Shown: positions 1-8,778, counted from the first letter of the stretch. The stretch: 64,000 nucleotides of DNA from Winogradskyella sp. (GCA_028383925.1 JAOEWO010000004.1:62001-126000); one strand, 5' to 3'. Notes: a model not told the origin generated them from the letters alone. Program-made: numbers and translations.

Positions 1-39
1 CTTTGTTCAGAATCTAACATGATTGTAGTATTTAAGTTT

Positions 40-82
40 AAAATTTACAATCAAAAGAATTAACTCACAATGATACAGGTCA
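40..82 (-). promoter_or_regulatory. TGAY-N4-RTCA box with -7 element, firing leftward out of the window
   Basis: The palindromic box TGATACAGGTCA is at 71-82. On the minus strand a -7-like box TAAATTTT (47-40) follows after exactly 23 bp. No gene is left of it in the window, so it predicts a leftward gene just beyond position 1. The assignment is inferred from the same geometry at other sites here. Confidence 0.55.
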
Positions 83-119
83 CTCATACCAATTTAACTT
101 TATAAGGTCTTCTCTATAC

Positions 120-162
120 TGATTTCAATCATTGTCAATAAAAATATCACGTGTTAATTTCA
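120..162 (+). promoter_or_regulatory. TGAY-N4-RTCA box and -7 element for the acid phosphatase gene
   Basis: The box TGATTTCAATCA is at 120-131 and TAATTTCA is at 155-162, 23 bp downstream. Transcription would start near 168, which excludes the upstream ATG at 151 as start and supports the ATG at 211. Confidence 0.6.
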
Positions 163-210
163 GCTTATGTTCAAATCAATAATTATAAATACTTCAAAAA
201 AAAATTACAT

Positions 211-1041
211 ATGAAAAATAGGCTACTAGTTACGCTCTTTGCATTTTCATTATTTATTGGATGTAAAACCCAAAGTATTCAATCAAAAAATGAGATTCGG
301 ACCATTGAAAAAGAGATTGTTCCCACTAGAGCATATTCGGTGCAAGCTGTACTTTGGCAACAACATGCTGCAGAATATAGAGCATTAGCCTATCAGGCTT
401 TTTATCTTGCTCAAGTACAGTTAGATGCAATAATTGCCAAAAAAAACAAGACTAGAAAGTCATTGGCTATCGTAACCGATATTGACGAAACAGTTTTGGA
501 CAACAGTCCTTATAGTGGCAAACAGATAGAATTGGATGAAGACTATTCTGCATACAGGTGGACGGAATGGGTGAAGAAGAAAAAAGCAAAAGCAGTACCA
601 GGTGCCCTTTATTTTTTTAATTATGCGAAACGTAAAGGTGTGGAAGTATTTTATATCTCTAATCGCTCTGTTCATCATAAAAATGAAACCATTGAAAATC
701 TAAAACAGATAGGATTTCCTTTTGCAAATGAATCACATGTATTATTAAAAGACACTAATAGCGGAAAAGAACCGAGACGACTTCAAATCCAAAAGAATTA
801 TGACATTGTATTATTGATTGGCGATAATCTATCTGATTTTTCTGAAGTTTTCGATAAGCGTTCCACCATAGAAAGAAACAGAAAGGTGGACAGTTTAAAA
901 ACGCTTTTTGGCAAAAAATTTATCGTCCTGCCAAATCCTATGTATGGCGATTGGGAAACCAAAGGTATTTTAGAAGGAAAACAAGATTGGACCAATTTTC
1001 AGAAAGATTCTATCCGACACAGAAAAATTAAATCCTATTAA
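211..1041 (+). CDS. 5'-nucleotidase, lipoprotein e(P4) family (HAD-type acid phosphatase)
   Basis: This 276-residue protein is a predicted lipoprotein of the HAD (DDDD) phosphatase superfamily, of the e(P4)/class B-like group that removes phosphate from nucleotides outside the cytoplasm. The start at 211 gives a clean lipoprotein signal (MKNRLL..., lipobox LFIGC at about residue 18). The upstream ATG at 151 would add 20 non-signal residues and lies before the predicted transcription start. The nucleophile motif DIDETVLDN is at residues 90-98, SNRS supplies motif II and GDNLSDF the C-terminal Asp motif. It probably acts in the periplasm or at the inner face of the outer membrane. It stands alone behind a regulon box. 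Confidence 0.9.
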   Translation: MKNRLLVTLFAFSLFIGCKTQSIQSKNEIRTIEKEIVPTRAYSVQAVLWQQHAAEYRALAYQAFYLAQVQLDAIIAKKNKTRKSLAIVTDIDETVLDNSPYSGKQIELDEDYSAYRWTEWVKKKKAKAVPGALYFFNYAKRKGVEVFYISNRSVHHKNETIENLKQIGFPFANESHVLLKDTNSGKEPRRLQIQKNYDIVLLIGDNLSDFSEVFDKRSTIERNRKVDSLKTLFGKKFIVLPNPMYGDWETKGILEGKQDWTNFQKDSIRHRKIKSY

Positions 1042-1055
1042 CACCTTTTAATAGA

Positions 1056-1097
1056 TGACCTGCGTCATTTTAAATTTGGAGCTAAAATATAACCTTT
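1056..1097 (+). promoter_or_regulatory. TGAY-N4-RTCA box for the helical protein gene at 1126
   Basis: TGACCTGCGTCA is at 1056-1067. The nearest -7-like sequence at the usual distance is TAACCTTT at 1090-1097, a 22-bp spacing and a weaker match than most. Confidence 0.5.
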
Positions 1098-1125
1098 ATA
1101 CACGAATAGTTTAAAATACAATAAA

Positions 1126-1512
1126 ATGGAAACCCAACTTATTTTCAATTCAGACTTACATTTTGAACACGTGCAATGGAATCGTGAACTCTCGTTTTGG
1201 GAAGACGAGTTAAAATCATTTAATAAACGATTAGAGGAATTAGTCACCCGTTGTAAAGATAAAGAAGTGCTCGCCAAATTAGAACATTATCAGAACCAAT
1301 TTATTCTTCATGATGGTATCATAGATAAACTGCAAGAAGCCATAGAAAAACACGAAACGCGTATGGCTGGTCTAAACCTACAAGGTAAAGATGCGCTAGA
1401 TACCGCTATGGTTAAAAACCATATAGAATTTAGAAATAAAATGGAAACGCAGAGACAGATTTATGCAGATTTAAAAAAAGAGTTCTTTCGTTTTCTATCC
1501 AAGTATGTGTAA
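1126..1512 (+). CDS. small helical protein of unknown function, paralogue 1 of 3
   Basis: A 128-residue, charged, almost wholly alpha-helical protein without signal peptide or membrane segment. I do not recognise the family. It is clearly related to two other proteins in this window (13136-13543 and 29586-29987). They share an N-terminal block L(H/HY)(F/Y)E...W followed by a segment with FW.DE or an equivalent, then heptad-like helices with a conserved H.....L...I..HE region. All three sit behind the same palindromic box, so they are probably stress-induced cytosolic proteins. A decayed fourth copy lies at 3326-3564. A helical bundle is likely; metal binding by the conserved His/Glu is only a guess. 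Confidence 0.75.
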   Translation: METQLIFNSDLHFEHVQWNRELSFWEDELKSFNKRLEELVTRCKDKEVLAKLEHYQNQFILHDGIIDKLQEAIEKHETRMAGLNLQGKDALDTAMVKNHIEFRNKMETQRQIYADLKKEFFRFLSKYV

Positions 1513-1718
1513 CACAACACAAATCGTAAAAGCATGATTGCAAATAGGTGATTTCATTGAAAATGAAATTACTATAGTGTATGATAAGCTAAGTTGTTCC
1601 TATCTTTATAATTCCTCATGTTTAATAAGGGTCTTGGTATCTTTGGGAAGTATATCCCTATCCTTCAATAACTACCACATAGTTTTTTATAGTTTATCAT
1701 CATAATTTAATTAGCAAC

Positions 1719-1761
1719 TGATACAGGTCATTTTGCGCTTCATTTTAATGTAACATATTTG
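1719..1761 (+). promoter_or_regulatory. TGAY-N4-RTCA box and -7 element for the T9SS cargo gene
   Basis: TGATACAGGTCA is at 1719-1730 and CATATTTG at 1754-1761, 23 bp downstream. The rest of the 1513-1802 spacer shows no other feature I can name. Confidence 0.55.
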
Positions 1762-1802
1762 AGTTTGAGTTCATTAAAGTTTAACTTAAAATATTTTCAA
1801 TT

Positions 1803-3257
1803 ATGAAACGGATAATTACTTTAACCTTACTGATATTTATTTGGCAACCTCTAATTAGTCAAGAAATACAAGAGTCGATAGAGCGTTATGAAAGTCTAAA
1901 AGTTGAAAGTCACTCTAAACTTCAACAAATTCGCAAAACAGGATTAAGAAAAAAACAATTAAAAAGGCATTCTAACATAGAAAGAACTAGTGACCGTAGC
2001 ACCTTCGACTTAAAAAGTTTAGACAGTCTGATAACTCAAGAATGGGATCACAACCTAAACGCTTGGGAAAATGATGTCAGAGAGCGTTTTGTGTATGACA
2101 CTAATAATCTTTTAACTGAGAATCTTTTATCCATTTGGAATTCAAACACCCAAAGTTGGCAAGTTTTTCAAAAAGATGAATATACCTTCGATGGTAACGA
2201 ACAACTTGTAGAGCAATTGACGTACTTTCAGTATATTCCAGGTACATGGAACTTATATGAAAAGGTAGAATTTAGTTATGATGCCAACAGCAATGAAACT
2301 ATGGAGACGAGATATTTATGGGATGCTGTAAATAGTATTTGGATTCCAAGCTATAAATATGAATCCACCTACGATATGAACGGTAAGATTACATTGTATT
2401 CAGGCTTTGAATGGTTCCCTGGTGTAAGTCAATGGCTAAATTCATTCAAAGATGAGTATTTCTATACTAATGGTGTTTTAACCTCTGAACTGAGTTCATA
2501 TTGGAATTATGGCACTAATCAGTGGGACAATGCTTCTCAAGTGTTCTATACCTATGTGGCTAACCAATTAATTACAGAAATAATACAAACATGGGATCTA
2601 AACTCGAACCTTTGGATTAATGTAAACAAAATGGAATACACCTACAATACAAATAGCTTTTTGGCTTCGGAGATTTTAAGTCTATGGGATACAAACTCAA
2701 ATGAGTGGGAGTTACACTATAAAGATGATTATCAATATGATACTAACGACAATCTTTCTGAGGGTCTTTATTCTGAGTGGGACGAAACTTCTGACGTATG
2801 GGAATCTTATTATAAAGATGAATTTGTATATGACCTTAACTTTACCTTGGCCGATTTAATATTACCTTATTTCTATGAAAGGGATATTCCTCAGGATATT
2901 TCTAGCATAAACAATATGCTAATAGGTTATTTTGGCTTTGAATATATCAATCAAGTTTGGGTTGATAACCAAAAAACACTCTTGTATTATTCTGATTATG
3001 ATAATCCACTAGAGGTTAACGAATTTGAATCTTTAGAGGCTTTTAACTTATACCCTAACCCTGTCAACTCTATTTTGTTTATTGATTCACAAATGCCAAT
3101 AGATAAAGTGACCATCTATACCATAACAGGTCAGAAGGTCAAAGTTATTTATTCCGATGTTAAGGCCATCCAATTAGACAAAATACCAAGTGGTATTTAC
3201 CTGTTGCAAATACAATCTAATGACAGAACTATTTCAAAAAAATTAATTAAAAAATAA
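1803..3257 (+). CDS. secreted repeat protein with T9SS C-terminal sorting domain
   Basis: A 484-residue secreted protein. Residues 1-20 form a signal peptide ending in ISQ. Residues 75-390 are a tandem array of about 35-40-residue repeats, each with W(D/N)...W, then K(D/Y)E(Y/F).Y and a short Asp/Asn-rich turn, resembling YD-like surface repeats. The last 75 residues are a type IX secretion sorting domain with the typical YPNPV start, G.KV core, PSGIYLLQ block and a Lys-rich end. It should cross the outer membrane through the T9SS and be surface-attached or released. The ligand is unknown. A regulon box lies upstream. Confidence 0.8.
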   Translation: MKRIITLTLLIFIWQPLISQEIQESIERYESLKVESHSKLQQIRKTGLRKKQLKRHSNIERTSDRSTFDLKSLDSLITQEWDHNLNAWENDVRERFVYDTNNLLTENLLSIWNSNTQSWQVFQKDEYTFDGNEQLVEQLTYFQYIPGTWNLYEKVEFSYDANSNETMETRYLWDAVNSIWIPSYKYESTYDMNGKITLYSGFEWFPGVSQWLNSFKDEYFYTNGVLTSELSSYWNYGTNQWDNASQVFYTYVANQLITEIIQTWDLNSNLWINVNKMEYTYNTNSFLASEILSLWDTNSNEWELHYKDDYQYDTNDNLSEGLYSEWDETSDVWESYYKDEFVYDLNFTLADLILPYFYERDIPQDISSINNMLIGYFGFEYINQVWVDNQKTLLYYSDYDNPLEVNEFESLEAFNLYPNPVNSILFIDSQMPIDKVTIYTITGQKVKVIYSDVKAIQLDKIPSGIYLLQIQSNDRTISKKLIKK

Positions 3258-3325
3258 ACTGTAAATACATTTGTATAATATCCTAGACTGAAGATAGAAT
3301 CGCAATCTGCCTTAAGATTTTTTAT

Positions 3326-3564
3326 TGTTGCTCGCCGAATTGAAGCATTATTAAAACGAATTCATGCTACATGACAAACGGATATATAAACTGCAAGAAG
3401 CCGCATAAGTGCAAGAAAAACGGATGGCTAGCCAAGATCTACAAGATAAAGATACACGAGATACTGCTATGGTTAAAAAACCATATAAAATTTAGAAATA
3501 AAATGGAAATAGATAAACAAGTTCATGCAGATCTTAAAAAGATTTTTTTCATATTCTATAGCAG
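3326..3564 (+). pseudogene. decayed copy of the small helical protein gene at 1126
   Basis: Nucleotide similarity to 1270-1500 runs through almost the whole stretch, for example GTGCTCGCC/GTTGCTCGCC, AAACTGCAAGAAGCC and AGAAATAAAATGGAAA. The frame is broken by small indels and there is no start codon or complete reading frame. It is a partial gene duplication in decay. Only short open stretches remain, including one that spells KNHIKFRNKME. Confidence 0.75.
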
Positions 3565-3591
3565 TATAGGTCAGCAATAAAACGTCTAATT

Positions 3592-4092
3592 ATGAAAACA
3601 AACATTCTATTCTTATCCATAAGCGTATTTATGATAGGAATACTTTTAACAAGCTGTGGCGAAAAATCTAAGAAAGACGCTACCGAAGTTAAAGACGACT
3701 TAAAAGAACTGAATAAAGATTTAAAACAAGGTGCAATACATACAGCTGAAGAAATTAAAATTACTCTAACAGAAGAGTGGGATAAATTTAAAACTGCTTC
3801 AGAGTATATCATTGAAAATACTGAAAAAGAAATTAAAGCTTTGCGAGAAAGAATTGCTAAAGTCAATAATAAAGACCGTGAAAAACTTAACAAACAGCTA
3901 GACGAATTAGAACAGAGACATCTAATTCTAAAAGACAACCTCGCTGTACGCAGTAAAAAATTTAAAGAAAATTTAGTAGAGTTTAATGAAAAAGCTAAAG
4001 ACAATCAACAGCAATTTGAGCGCGAATTTAATCGTGATATGGAAACGCTAGGAAAAGCTCTTAAAGAGCTATTAAAAGATAATGTCGACTGA
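3592..4092 (+). CDS. coiled-coil lipoprotein of unknown function
   Basis: A 166-residue predicted lipoprotein with signal MKTNILFL... and lipobox LLTSC at about residue 22. The mature part is very rich in Lys and Glu and forms one long coiled coil, with repeats of the type LKELNKDLK and LDELEQRHL. No catalytic motif is visible. It resembles short stress-associated coiled-coil proteins that sit at the envelope, but I cannot name a family. The next, damaged reading frame overlaps its end by 11 bases, which suggests the two were once translated together. Confidence 0.7.
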   Translation: MKTNILFLSISVFMIGILLTSCGEKSKKDATEVKDDLKELNKDLKQGAIHTAEEIKITLTEEWDKFKTASEYIIENTEKEIKALRERIAKVNNKDREKLNKQLDELEQRHLILKDNLAVRSKKFKENLVEFNEKAKDNQQQFEREFNRDMETLGKALKELLKDNVD

Positions 4093-4281
4093 AAAACAAA
4101 AAATATATCGTCTCATCTTAGCCGAAGTGGTTTTTAAAAAGTTACGCGATACCTGAGTATTCATGATGATGTTTGGGATTCACAAAAAGATTCAGGAATC
4201 GCATTTTTTGGTGTAGCACTAACAGCACTATCATATGGATTGTACTTAAATGCTTTTATTATTAATGAACTAAGAAATTAA
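4082..4281 (+). pseudogene. small membrane-protein gene broken by a frameshift
   Basis: An ATG at 4082 overlaps the end of the lipoprotein gene and opens a 24-codon frame (MSTEKQKIYRLILAEVV...) stopping at 4156. At about 4150 the neighbouring frame takes over and continues (YLSIHDDVW..., then one hydrophobic helix GIAFFGVALTALSYGLYL) to a stop at 4281. Joined, they give about 67 residues with one membrane segment. I read this as a single gene with a one-base lesion, either real decay or a sequencing error. The stop is only 4 bases before the start of the protease gene. Confidence 0.5.
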
Positions 4282-4285
4282 ACAA

Positions 4286-5311
4286 ATGAAACCATTGTTA
4301 GCCATAATTATACTGTTAACTACCTTTACAGCAAATACACAAAAGTTACCAGAGCTATACAATGAGGTAAAATCTTCAGTAGTTATTATTGAGATTTTAA
4401 ACTTTACTACCCAAGGCTTCGGCGACCATAAAGCAATGATTGCATCTTCAAAACAAGGCTCCGGTGTTTTAATTTCCGTAGACGGATTAATTTGGACCGC
4501 AGCCCATGTGGTACAATCTGCAGAGGTCGTTGGTGTTCAGTTTTTGGATGGAGACGTTTATGAAGCCGAAGTCCTATCTAGCAACCCAAGGGCAGATGTG
4601 GCACTCATTAAAATTAAAGATCCATTTCTGCTCAAAGAAAAGAAAGTGGCTACAATCGGTGATTCAGACCAAAGCCTAATAGGTGAAGATGTTTTTGTTA
4701 TTGGTGCACCATTCGGATTAAAACAATCTATAACAAAAGGGATTTTGAGTGGTAAGCATCATCCCGAAGAACTCAATACTGGTTTTGTAAATGTAGAATT
4801 TTTACAGACAGATGCCGCAATTAACAAGGGTAATTCTGGTGGCCCTATGTTTAATATGAAAGGTGAAATAATAGGCATCACTAGCAGAATTTATAGTGCA
4901 CTGGGCGAATTTAATGGTGTTGGTTTTGCAGCGTCCTCTAACGTTGCCAAAAAACTACTGATGGAAACACCTAATATTTGGACAGGTATGGAATCTGTAC
5001 TTATTACCGGTGATTTGGCCAAAGCTCTTAATTTACCACAAGACGCTGGTTTGCTAGTTTTAAGATTATCCTCAAATGGTATAATGAGCAAACTTGGGCT
5101 TCAAGGTGGTACTATTCCAATAGTGATTAAAGATGGTGGGATTATTATTGGTGGTGACATTATTTTGAACATAGCAGGTGTTAAAATAGTCGATCTCAAT
5201 TTTCCTGATGTAGTAATGCAAAAATTAGAAACGTACAAAAAAGGCGAAAAAATTCCGATTTCATTTTTAAGAAACGGAAACATAGAAATTATTGAATTTG
5301 AAAAACAATAA
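4286..5311 (+). CDS. HtrA/DegP-type serine protease with PDZ domain
   Basis: A 341-residue exported S1C protease. Residues 1-18 are a signal peptide. The trypsin-like domain has the full triad: His74 in TAAHVV, Asp104 in RADVAL and Ser184 in GNSGGP. Residues about 245-335 form one PDZ domain (AGLLVL..., GDIILNIAG). Family members degrade or refold damaged proteins in the periplasm. The protein is shorter than the two-PDZ DegP and closer to DegS/HhoA-like enzymes, but it has no N-terminal anchor beyond the signal. It follows the damaged small membrane gene by 4 bp and may be in one transcript with the lipoprotein gene at 3592. Confidence 0.88.
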   Translation: MKPLLAIIILLTTFTANTQKLPELYNEVKSSVVIIEILNFTTQGFGDHKAMIASSKQGSGVLISVDGLIWTAAHVVQSAEVVGVQFLDGDVYEAEVLSSNPRADVALIKIKDPFLLKEKKVATIGDSDQSLIGEDVFVIGAPFGLKQSITKGILSGKHHPEELNTGFVNVEFLQTDAAINKGNSGGPMFNMKGEIIGITSRIYSALGEFNGVGFAASSNVAKKLLMETPNIWTGMESVLITGDLAKALNLPQDAGLLVLRLSSNGIMSKLGLQGGTIPIVIKDGGIIIGGDIILNIAGVKIVDLNFPDVVMQKLETYKKGEKIPISFLRNGNIEIIEFEKQ

Positions 5312-5336
5312 GGCAGTTTTAGTATTTAGTACAGAC

Positions 5337-5380
5337 TGATGAACATCATTTCAACTCCTATTTTTGGATTCATAATTTCA
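5337..5380 (+). promoter_or_regulatory. TGAY-N4-RTCA box upstream of the first BON gene
   Basis: TGATGAACATCA is at 5337-5348. TAATTTCA at 5373-5380 lies 24 bp downstream. A second possible -7 box, TATTTTTG at 5359-5366, lies only 10 bp away. Which one is used cannot be told from sequence. Confidence 0.5.
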
Positions 5381-5418
5381 TAGTGTATTGGCTAGTGTAT
5401 AATTTTAAAAAACAAGTC

Positions 5419-6075
5419 ATGAGAACAGATGCACAAATAAAACAAGATATTCTAGATGAATTGGCATTTCAGCCCAATATTGACGAAACCCAAATTGGTG
5501 TGGTTGTAAAAGATGGCATAGTAACACTTACAGGCTTAGTATTTTCTTATGCCATAAAAATTGCGGTAGTAAAAATCATAGAAAAAGTGGCAGGAGTAAA
5601 AGCCATTGCCGAAGACATTGAAATTAGTTATCAGTCTAATCTAAATAAAACCGATACCGAAATAGCAAATGCTGCAATAAACGCTCTAGAATGGAATGCT
5701 TCGGTACCCAACAATAAAGTTATTGTTGAAGTCGATAATGGTTGGATTTCACTTATAGGCGAATTAGAGCATGCTTATCAAAAAGAGGCTGCAAGACGAA
5801 CTGTAGAATATTTATCTGGTGTTAAAGGGGTAACAAACTCAATTACTTTAAAAAATAGCACCATTTTAACTGAAGATATTAAACAAAACATAAGAAAAGC
5901 TTTTAAACGCTCTGCGCTTGTTGATGCCTTAGGCATTAAGGTAGAAACTACGGACCATGCTGTAAAATTAACAGGCCAAGTACGCTCTTTAACAGAAAAA
6001 AGGGAAGCAGAAAAAGTAGCTTTTAATGCACGTGGAGTTTATGCAGTACAAAACGAATTAAAAGTAGTCCGTTAA
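5419..6075 (+). CDS. triple BON-domain protein, paralogue 1
   Basis: A 218-residue protein made of three consecutive BON domains (about residues 5-70, 78-145 and 150-218), each with the pattern ...GIVTLTG.V.S / A..V..V.GVKAV. There is no signal peptide, so unlike OsmY it is predicted to stay in the cytoplasm. BON domains bind membranes or other ligands and are typical of osmotic and stationary-phase stress proteins. The start at 5419 (MRTDAQIK) was chosen because it aligns with its paralogue at 14536 (MKTDARIR); the ATG at 5383 lies 3 bases past the first candidate -7 box end region and adds no conserved residues. Confidence 0.85.
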   Translation: MRTDAQIKQDILDELAFQPNIDETQIGVVVKDGIVTLTGLVFSYAIKIAVVKIIEKVAGVKAIAEDIEISYQSNLNKTDTEIANAAINALEWNASVPNNKVIVEVDNGWISLIGELEHAYQKEAARRTVEYLSGVKGVTNSITLKNSTILTEDIKQNIRKAFKRSALVDALGIKVETTDHAVKLTGQVRSLTEKREAEKVAFNARGVYAVQNELKVVR

Positions 6076-6284
6076 GCAAGGACGAAGTAAACGACAACAA
6101 AGCAGCAGATTATACTCAAATTGAAATTGATGGCATTTCTAATCTAGTAAACCGAGGTTTTATAGATGCATTGAGATACTTACGTGTTTATAAATTAGCA
6201 ACGGCCAACATTCTATTTGGCTATTATGCATCAGACCACTGGCCTGTTTATTACAATCAAAGTTGCTTTGCAAGTTTCATATGA
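6072..6284 (+). pseudogene. C-terminal relic of an exonuclease III gene
   Basis: In one frame this stretch reads NKAADYTQIEIDG, then RGFIDALRYL, then GYYASDHWPVYY, ending at a stop at 6284. These blocks match the intact exonuclease III encoded at 23925-24689 (NKTAGYTQIEIDG, AGFKDAFRKL, EYYGSDHCPI) in the same order. The segment between them, which in the intact protein holds the RWRIDY-type catalytic region, is deleted. The N-terminal two thirds are missing. It is a truncated, non-functional duplicate directly behind the BON gene. Confidence 0.75.
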
Positions 6285-6315
6285 AACTGAATAAGAACAA
6301 CAATCGTATTTCGTC

Positions 6316-6358
6316 TGACCTATATCATTTCATAGTAACAAATTCAACTCTAATTTTA
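6316..6358 (+). promoter_or_regulatory. TGAY-N4-RTCA box and -7 element for the WG-repeat gene
   Basis: TGACCTATATCA is at 6316-6327 and TAATTTTA at 6351-6358, exactly 23 bp downstream. The WG-repeat gene starts 28 bp later and the site-2 protease gene probably follows in the same transcript. Confidence 0.65.
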
Positions 6359-6385
6359 GCATATTAACCATAAAATAAAAATATC

Positions 6386-7000
6386 ATGAAAAGGGTCATA
6401 ATCTTAGGTTTAGCTTGCATCATAATTCCAATTTTATCGATAGCACAATCTATTACAGATATTGATTTTGTTTCACCCATTCACAATGAGGTTGCAGCCG
6501 TTCAAAAAGATGGAAAATGGGCATTTATCGATAAAGAAGGTCATCTAATTATAGATTTTAGAACCGATTTGGTAACTACAAATACTGAAAATGGAGACTA
6601 TCCTATGTTCAATGATAATAGGTGTCCAATTGTAAAGATTAAAGCTGGTATTTCATATTTCGGGTTTATTGATAAAACGGGTAAAATTGTTATTGAGTCA
6701 CAATTTTTAAATACTACTGACTTTGAAAACGGCACCGCAATGGCATTAAAATTAGATAAGGAATTGATAGCCAGAAACACAGCCTTAGGCAAGGACATGG
6801 TTAATTACAGATATTTTGAAGTACTTATCGATACCAATGGAAAGATAACGTATTACCTCACTCAAGATGGCGTTAACATTGTATTGGACAAGGACTTTCT
6901 AAGAATGGTTCCTCAAATCACATCAAATCGAATTACAAAAGATCTCTATGCGATTAAAACCAAGAATAACTCTTGGAATGTTATAAAAGTTAAAGAATAA
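6386..7000 (+). CDS. exported WG-repeat protein
   Basis: A 204-residue protein with a signal peptide (residues 1-21, ending IAQS) and WG-type repeats: GKWAFIDKEGHLII at about residues 46-59 and YFGFIDKTGKIVI at about 90-103, with a degenerate third copy near the end. WG repeats form beta-propeller-like or beta-sheet ligand-binding surfaces; no enzymatic residue is evident. It is separated by 7 bp from the site-2 protease gene, which suggests a shared transcript and possibly a periplasmic partner or sensor for that protease. That partnership is inference. Confidence 0.75.
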   Translation: MKRVIILGLACIIIPILSIAQSITDIDFVSPIHNEVAAVQKDGKWAFIDKEGHLIIDFRTDLVTTNTENGDYPMFNDNRCPIVKIKAGISYFGFIDKTGKIVIESQFLNTTDFENGTAMALKLDKELIARNTALGKDMVNYRYFEVLIDTNGKITYYLTQDGVNIVLDKDFLRMVPQITSNRITKDLYAIKTKNNSWNVIKVKE

Positions 7001-7007
7001 ACTTATA

Positions 7008-8093
7008 ATGAACACAAATTTAAGTTTAGGCCGTGTTTCAGAAATTAAGATCATTGTCCATTGGACGTTTTTTCTACTTATAGCTTGGATTGTATTCGAT
7101 GAACTAAATCGTGGAGGCGACATAGAAAGTATATTGTTTAACGTATCGGTTACATTAGCTGTATTTTTATGTGTCGTTCTGCATGAATTAGGACACGCCT
7201 TAGTGGCAAAGCATTTTCATATTAAAACCGAAAAAATCACACTACTTCCAATCGGAGGTATGGCAAGTTTTGAAAAGCTTCCAGACTCACCAAAACAAGA
7301 ACTTTTTATCGTTATTGCTGGCCCATTGGTTAATGCGGTTATTGCTATTTTATTGTATTTCATCTTGCCTGTTCAAGATCTTATACAATTAAACTTTACC
7401 GAAACTCTCGAGGTTTTAATGCGTTATAACTTACAGAGTTTTTTATTCTTCTTGTTTATTGTAAATGTTGGTTTGGTGCTGTTTAATCTCATTCCTGCAT
7501 TTCCAATGGATGGTGGTCGAATGCTAAGAGCTTTATTAGCAATGAAAATCAGTCGTGTTAAAGCCACCAAAATCGCCTCTACTCTAGGGCTTATGATAGC
7601 CCTGATATTCTTTTTAGTCGGTCTGTTTTACAGTCCGTTTTTAATGATTATCGGTTTATTTATCTTTTTAGGCGCTTTTAGTGAAAATAGAATGGTACAA
7701 GAGTTAGATTGGCTAAATGGACATACGGTAGAAGAAGCCATGCTGATAAACATCACAACATTTAAACCAAAAGATTCTATAGATTTAGTTGTAAATAAAA
7801 TCATTTCTGGCACCGAAACTAATTTTTTGATTGTTGAAAACCAAACGGTTAAAGGCGTTTTACACCATAAAACAATTATTGAGAATTCTAACAAAACAAT
7901 TCTGGTTGAAGACATCATGGACACCAACTTTAAAACGGTAAAAGATACGGATAACCTCAAAACGGTTTATCAACTTATTCATAATAGCAAACAAAACTTG
8001 TTTCCTGTGGTAAATAAGGGTAAACTTATTGGAGCAATTGATACCACCAATTTAAACGAATATATTTTATTACAATCAAAATTAGCGCATTAG
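7008..8093 (+). CDS. site-2 metalloprotease (M50) with C-terminal CBS domains
   Basis: A 361-residue integral-membrane zinc protease. The HELGH motif is at residues 59-63 and the third zinc ligand Asp168 sits in PAFPMDGGR, the family's NPDG-like motif. About six membrane helices cover residues 12-220. The last 130 residues form a CBS pair (TFKPKDSID..., VEDIMDTNFKTV...) that in this subgroup is thought to sense adenine nucleotides. The enzymes cleave transmembrane segments of anti-sigma factors or signal peptides. A degenerate fragment of a second copy lies at 57929-58213. The partner substrate is not evident here. Confidence 0.88.
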   Translation: MNTNLSLGRVSEIKIIVHWTFFLLIAWIVFDELNRGGDIESILFNVSVTLAVFLCVVLHELGHALVAKHFHIKTEKITLLPIGGMASFEKLPDSPKQELFIVIAGPLVNAVIAILLYFILPVQDLIQLNFTETLEVLMRYNLQSFLFFLFIVNVGLVLFNLIPAFPMDGGRMLRALLAMKISRVKATKIASTLGLMIALIFFLVGLFYSPFLMIIGLFIFLGAFSENRMVQELDWLNGHTVEEAMLINITTFKPKDSIDLVVNKIISGTETNFLIVENQTVKGVLHHKTIIENSNKTILVEDIMDTNFKTVKDTDNLKTVYQLIHNSKQNLFPVVNKGKLIGAIDTTNLNEYILLQSKLAH

Positions 8094-8172
8094 GTGTAGT
8101 ATTATTGCTAAAAATAAGAGCAATAGAGTTCAAATTGGTGTCATACCTAATGGGTATAAAAATTAAAACTTA

Positions 8173-8778
8173 ATGCTAACATTCAAAAATTACAATATCG
8201 CAGACTGGTTTTCCTTCTATCGCATCTTTGCTGCCCCTTTTTTATTGCTTTTTATTTGGTTAGATTATAGGCAAATCTTTACATGGTTGCTACTAATTAG
8301 CTATTCTACAGATGCTATTGATGGGTATTTGGCTAGGAAATTAGAAATCACAAGTCCAAGAGGTTCACAATTAGATTCTTTCGGAGACCAAATTACGCTG
8401 ATAGTTGGTTTGATTGGTCTGTACATTTTTGAAACTAATTTCATAGAGACCAATCTTGTTTTAATAGCTGTAGTTTTTATACCCTACACTGTACAAATGC
8501 TTTCCGCTTTTTTTAAATACGGAAAGGCAACTGCATTCCATACTTATTTAGCCAAATTATCTGCTGTATTACAAAGTGCATTTATACTATTTTCATTATT
8601 CTTTTATCCTGAATACACCTTATTTTATATTATGATAGGTATTGGACTCTTAGAAACATTTGAAGAAATAACATTAATCTTTATGTATGATAATTGGACC
8701 TCTGATGTTAAGGGTCTTTATTGGGCTTTTAGAGACAAAAGAAGACTAAAAAAGAATAGTCCGAGCAAAAAACCATAA
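8173..8778 (+). CDS. CDP-alcohol phosphatidyltransferase family protein
   Basis: A 201-residue membrane enzyme with about five or six helices. The family signature D..DG..AR........G...D...D starts at Asp47 (DAIDGYLARKL, then RGSQLDSFGDQ) and is complete, so an active enzyme is expected. Members transfer a phosphatidyl group from CDP-diacylglycerol to an alcohol such as glycerol phosphate, inositol or serine. Which alcohol is used cannot be read from the sequence. It lies 79 bp after the site-2 protease gene. Confidence 0.82.
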   Translation: MLTFKNYNIADWFSFYRIFAAPFLLLFIWLDYRQIFTWLLLISYSTDAIDGYLARKLEITSPRGSQLDSFGDQITLIVGLIGLYIFETNFIETNLVLIAVVFIPYTVQMLSAFFKYGKATAFHTYLAKLSAVLQSAFILFSLFFYPEYTLFYIMIGIGLLETFEEITLIFMYDNWTSDVKGLYWAFRDKRRLKKNSPSKKP

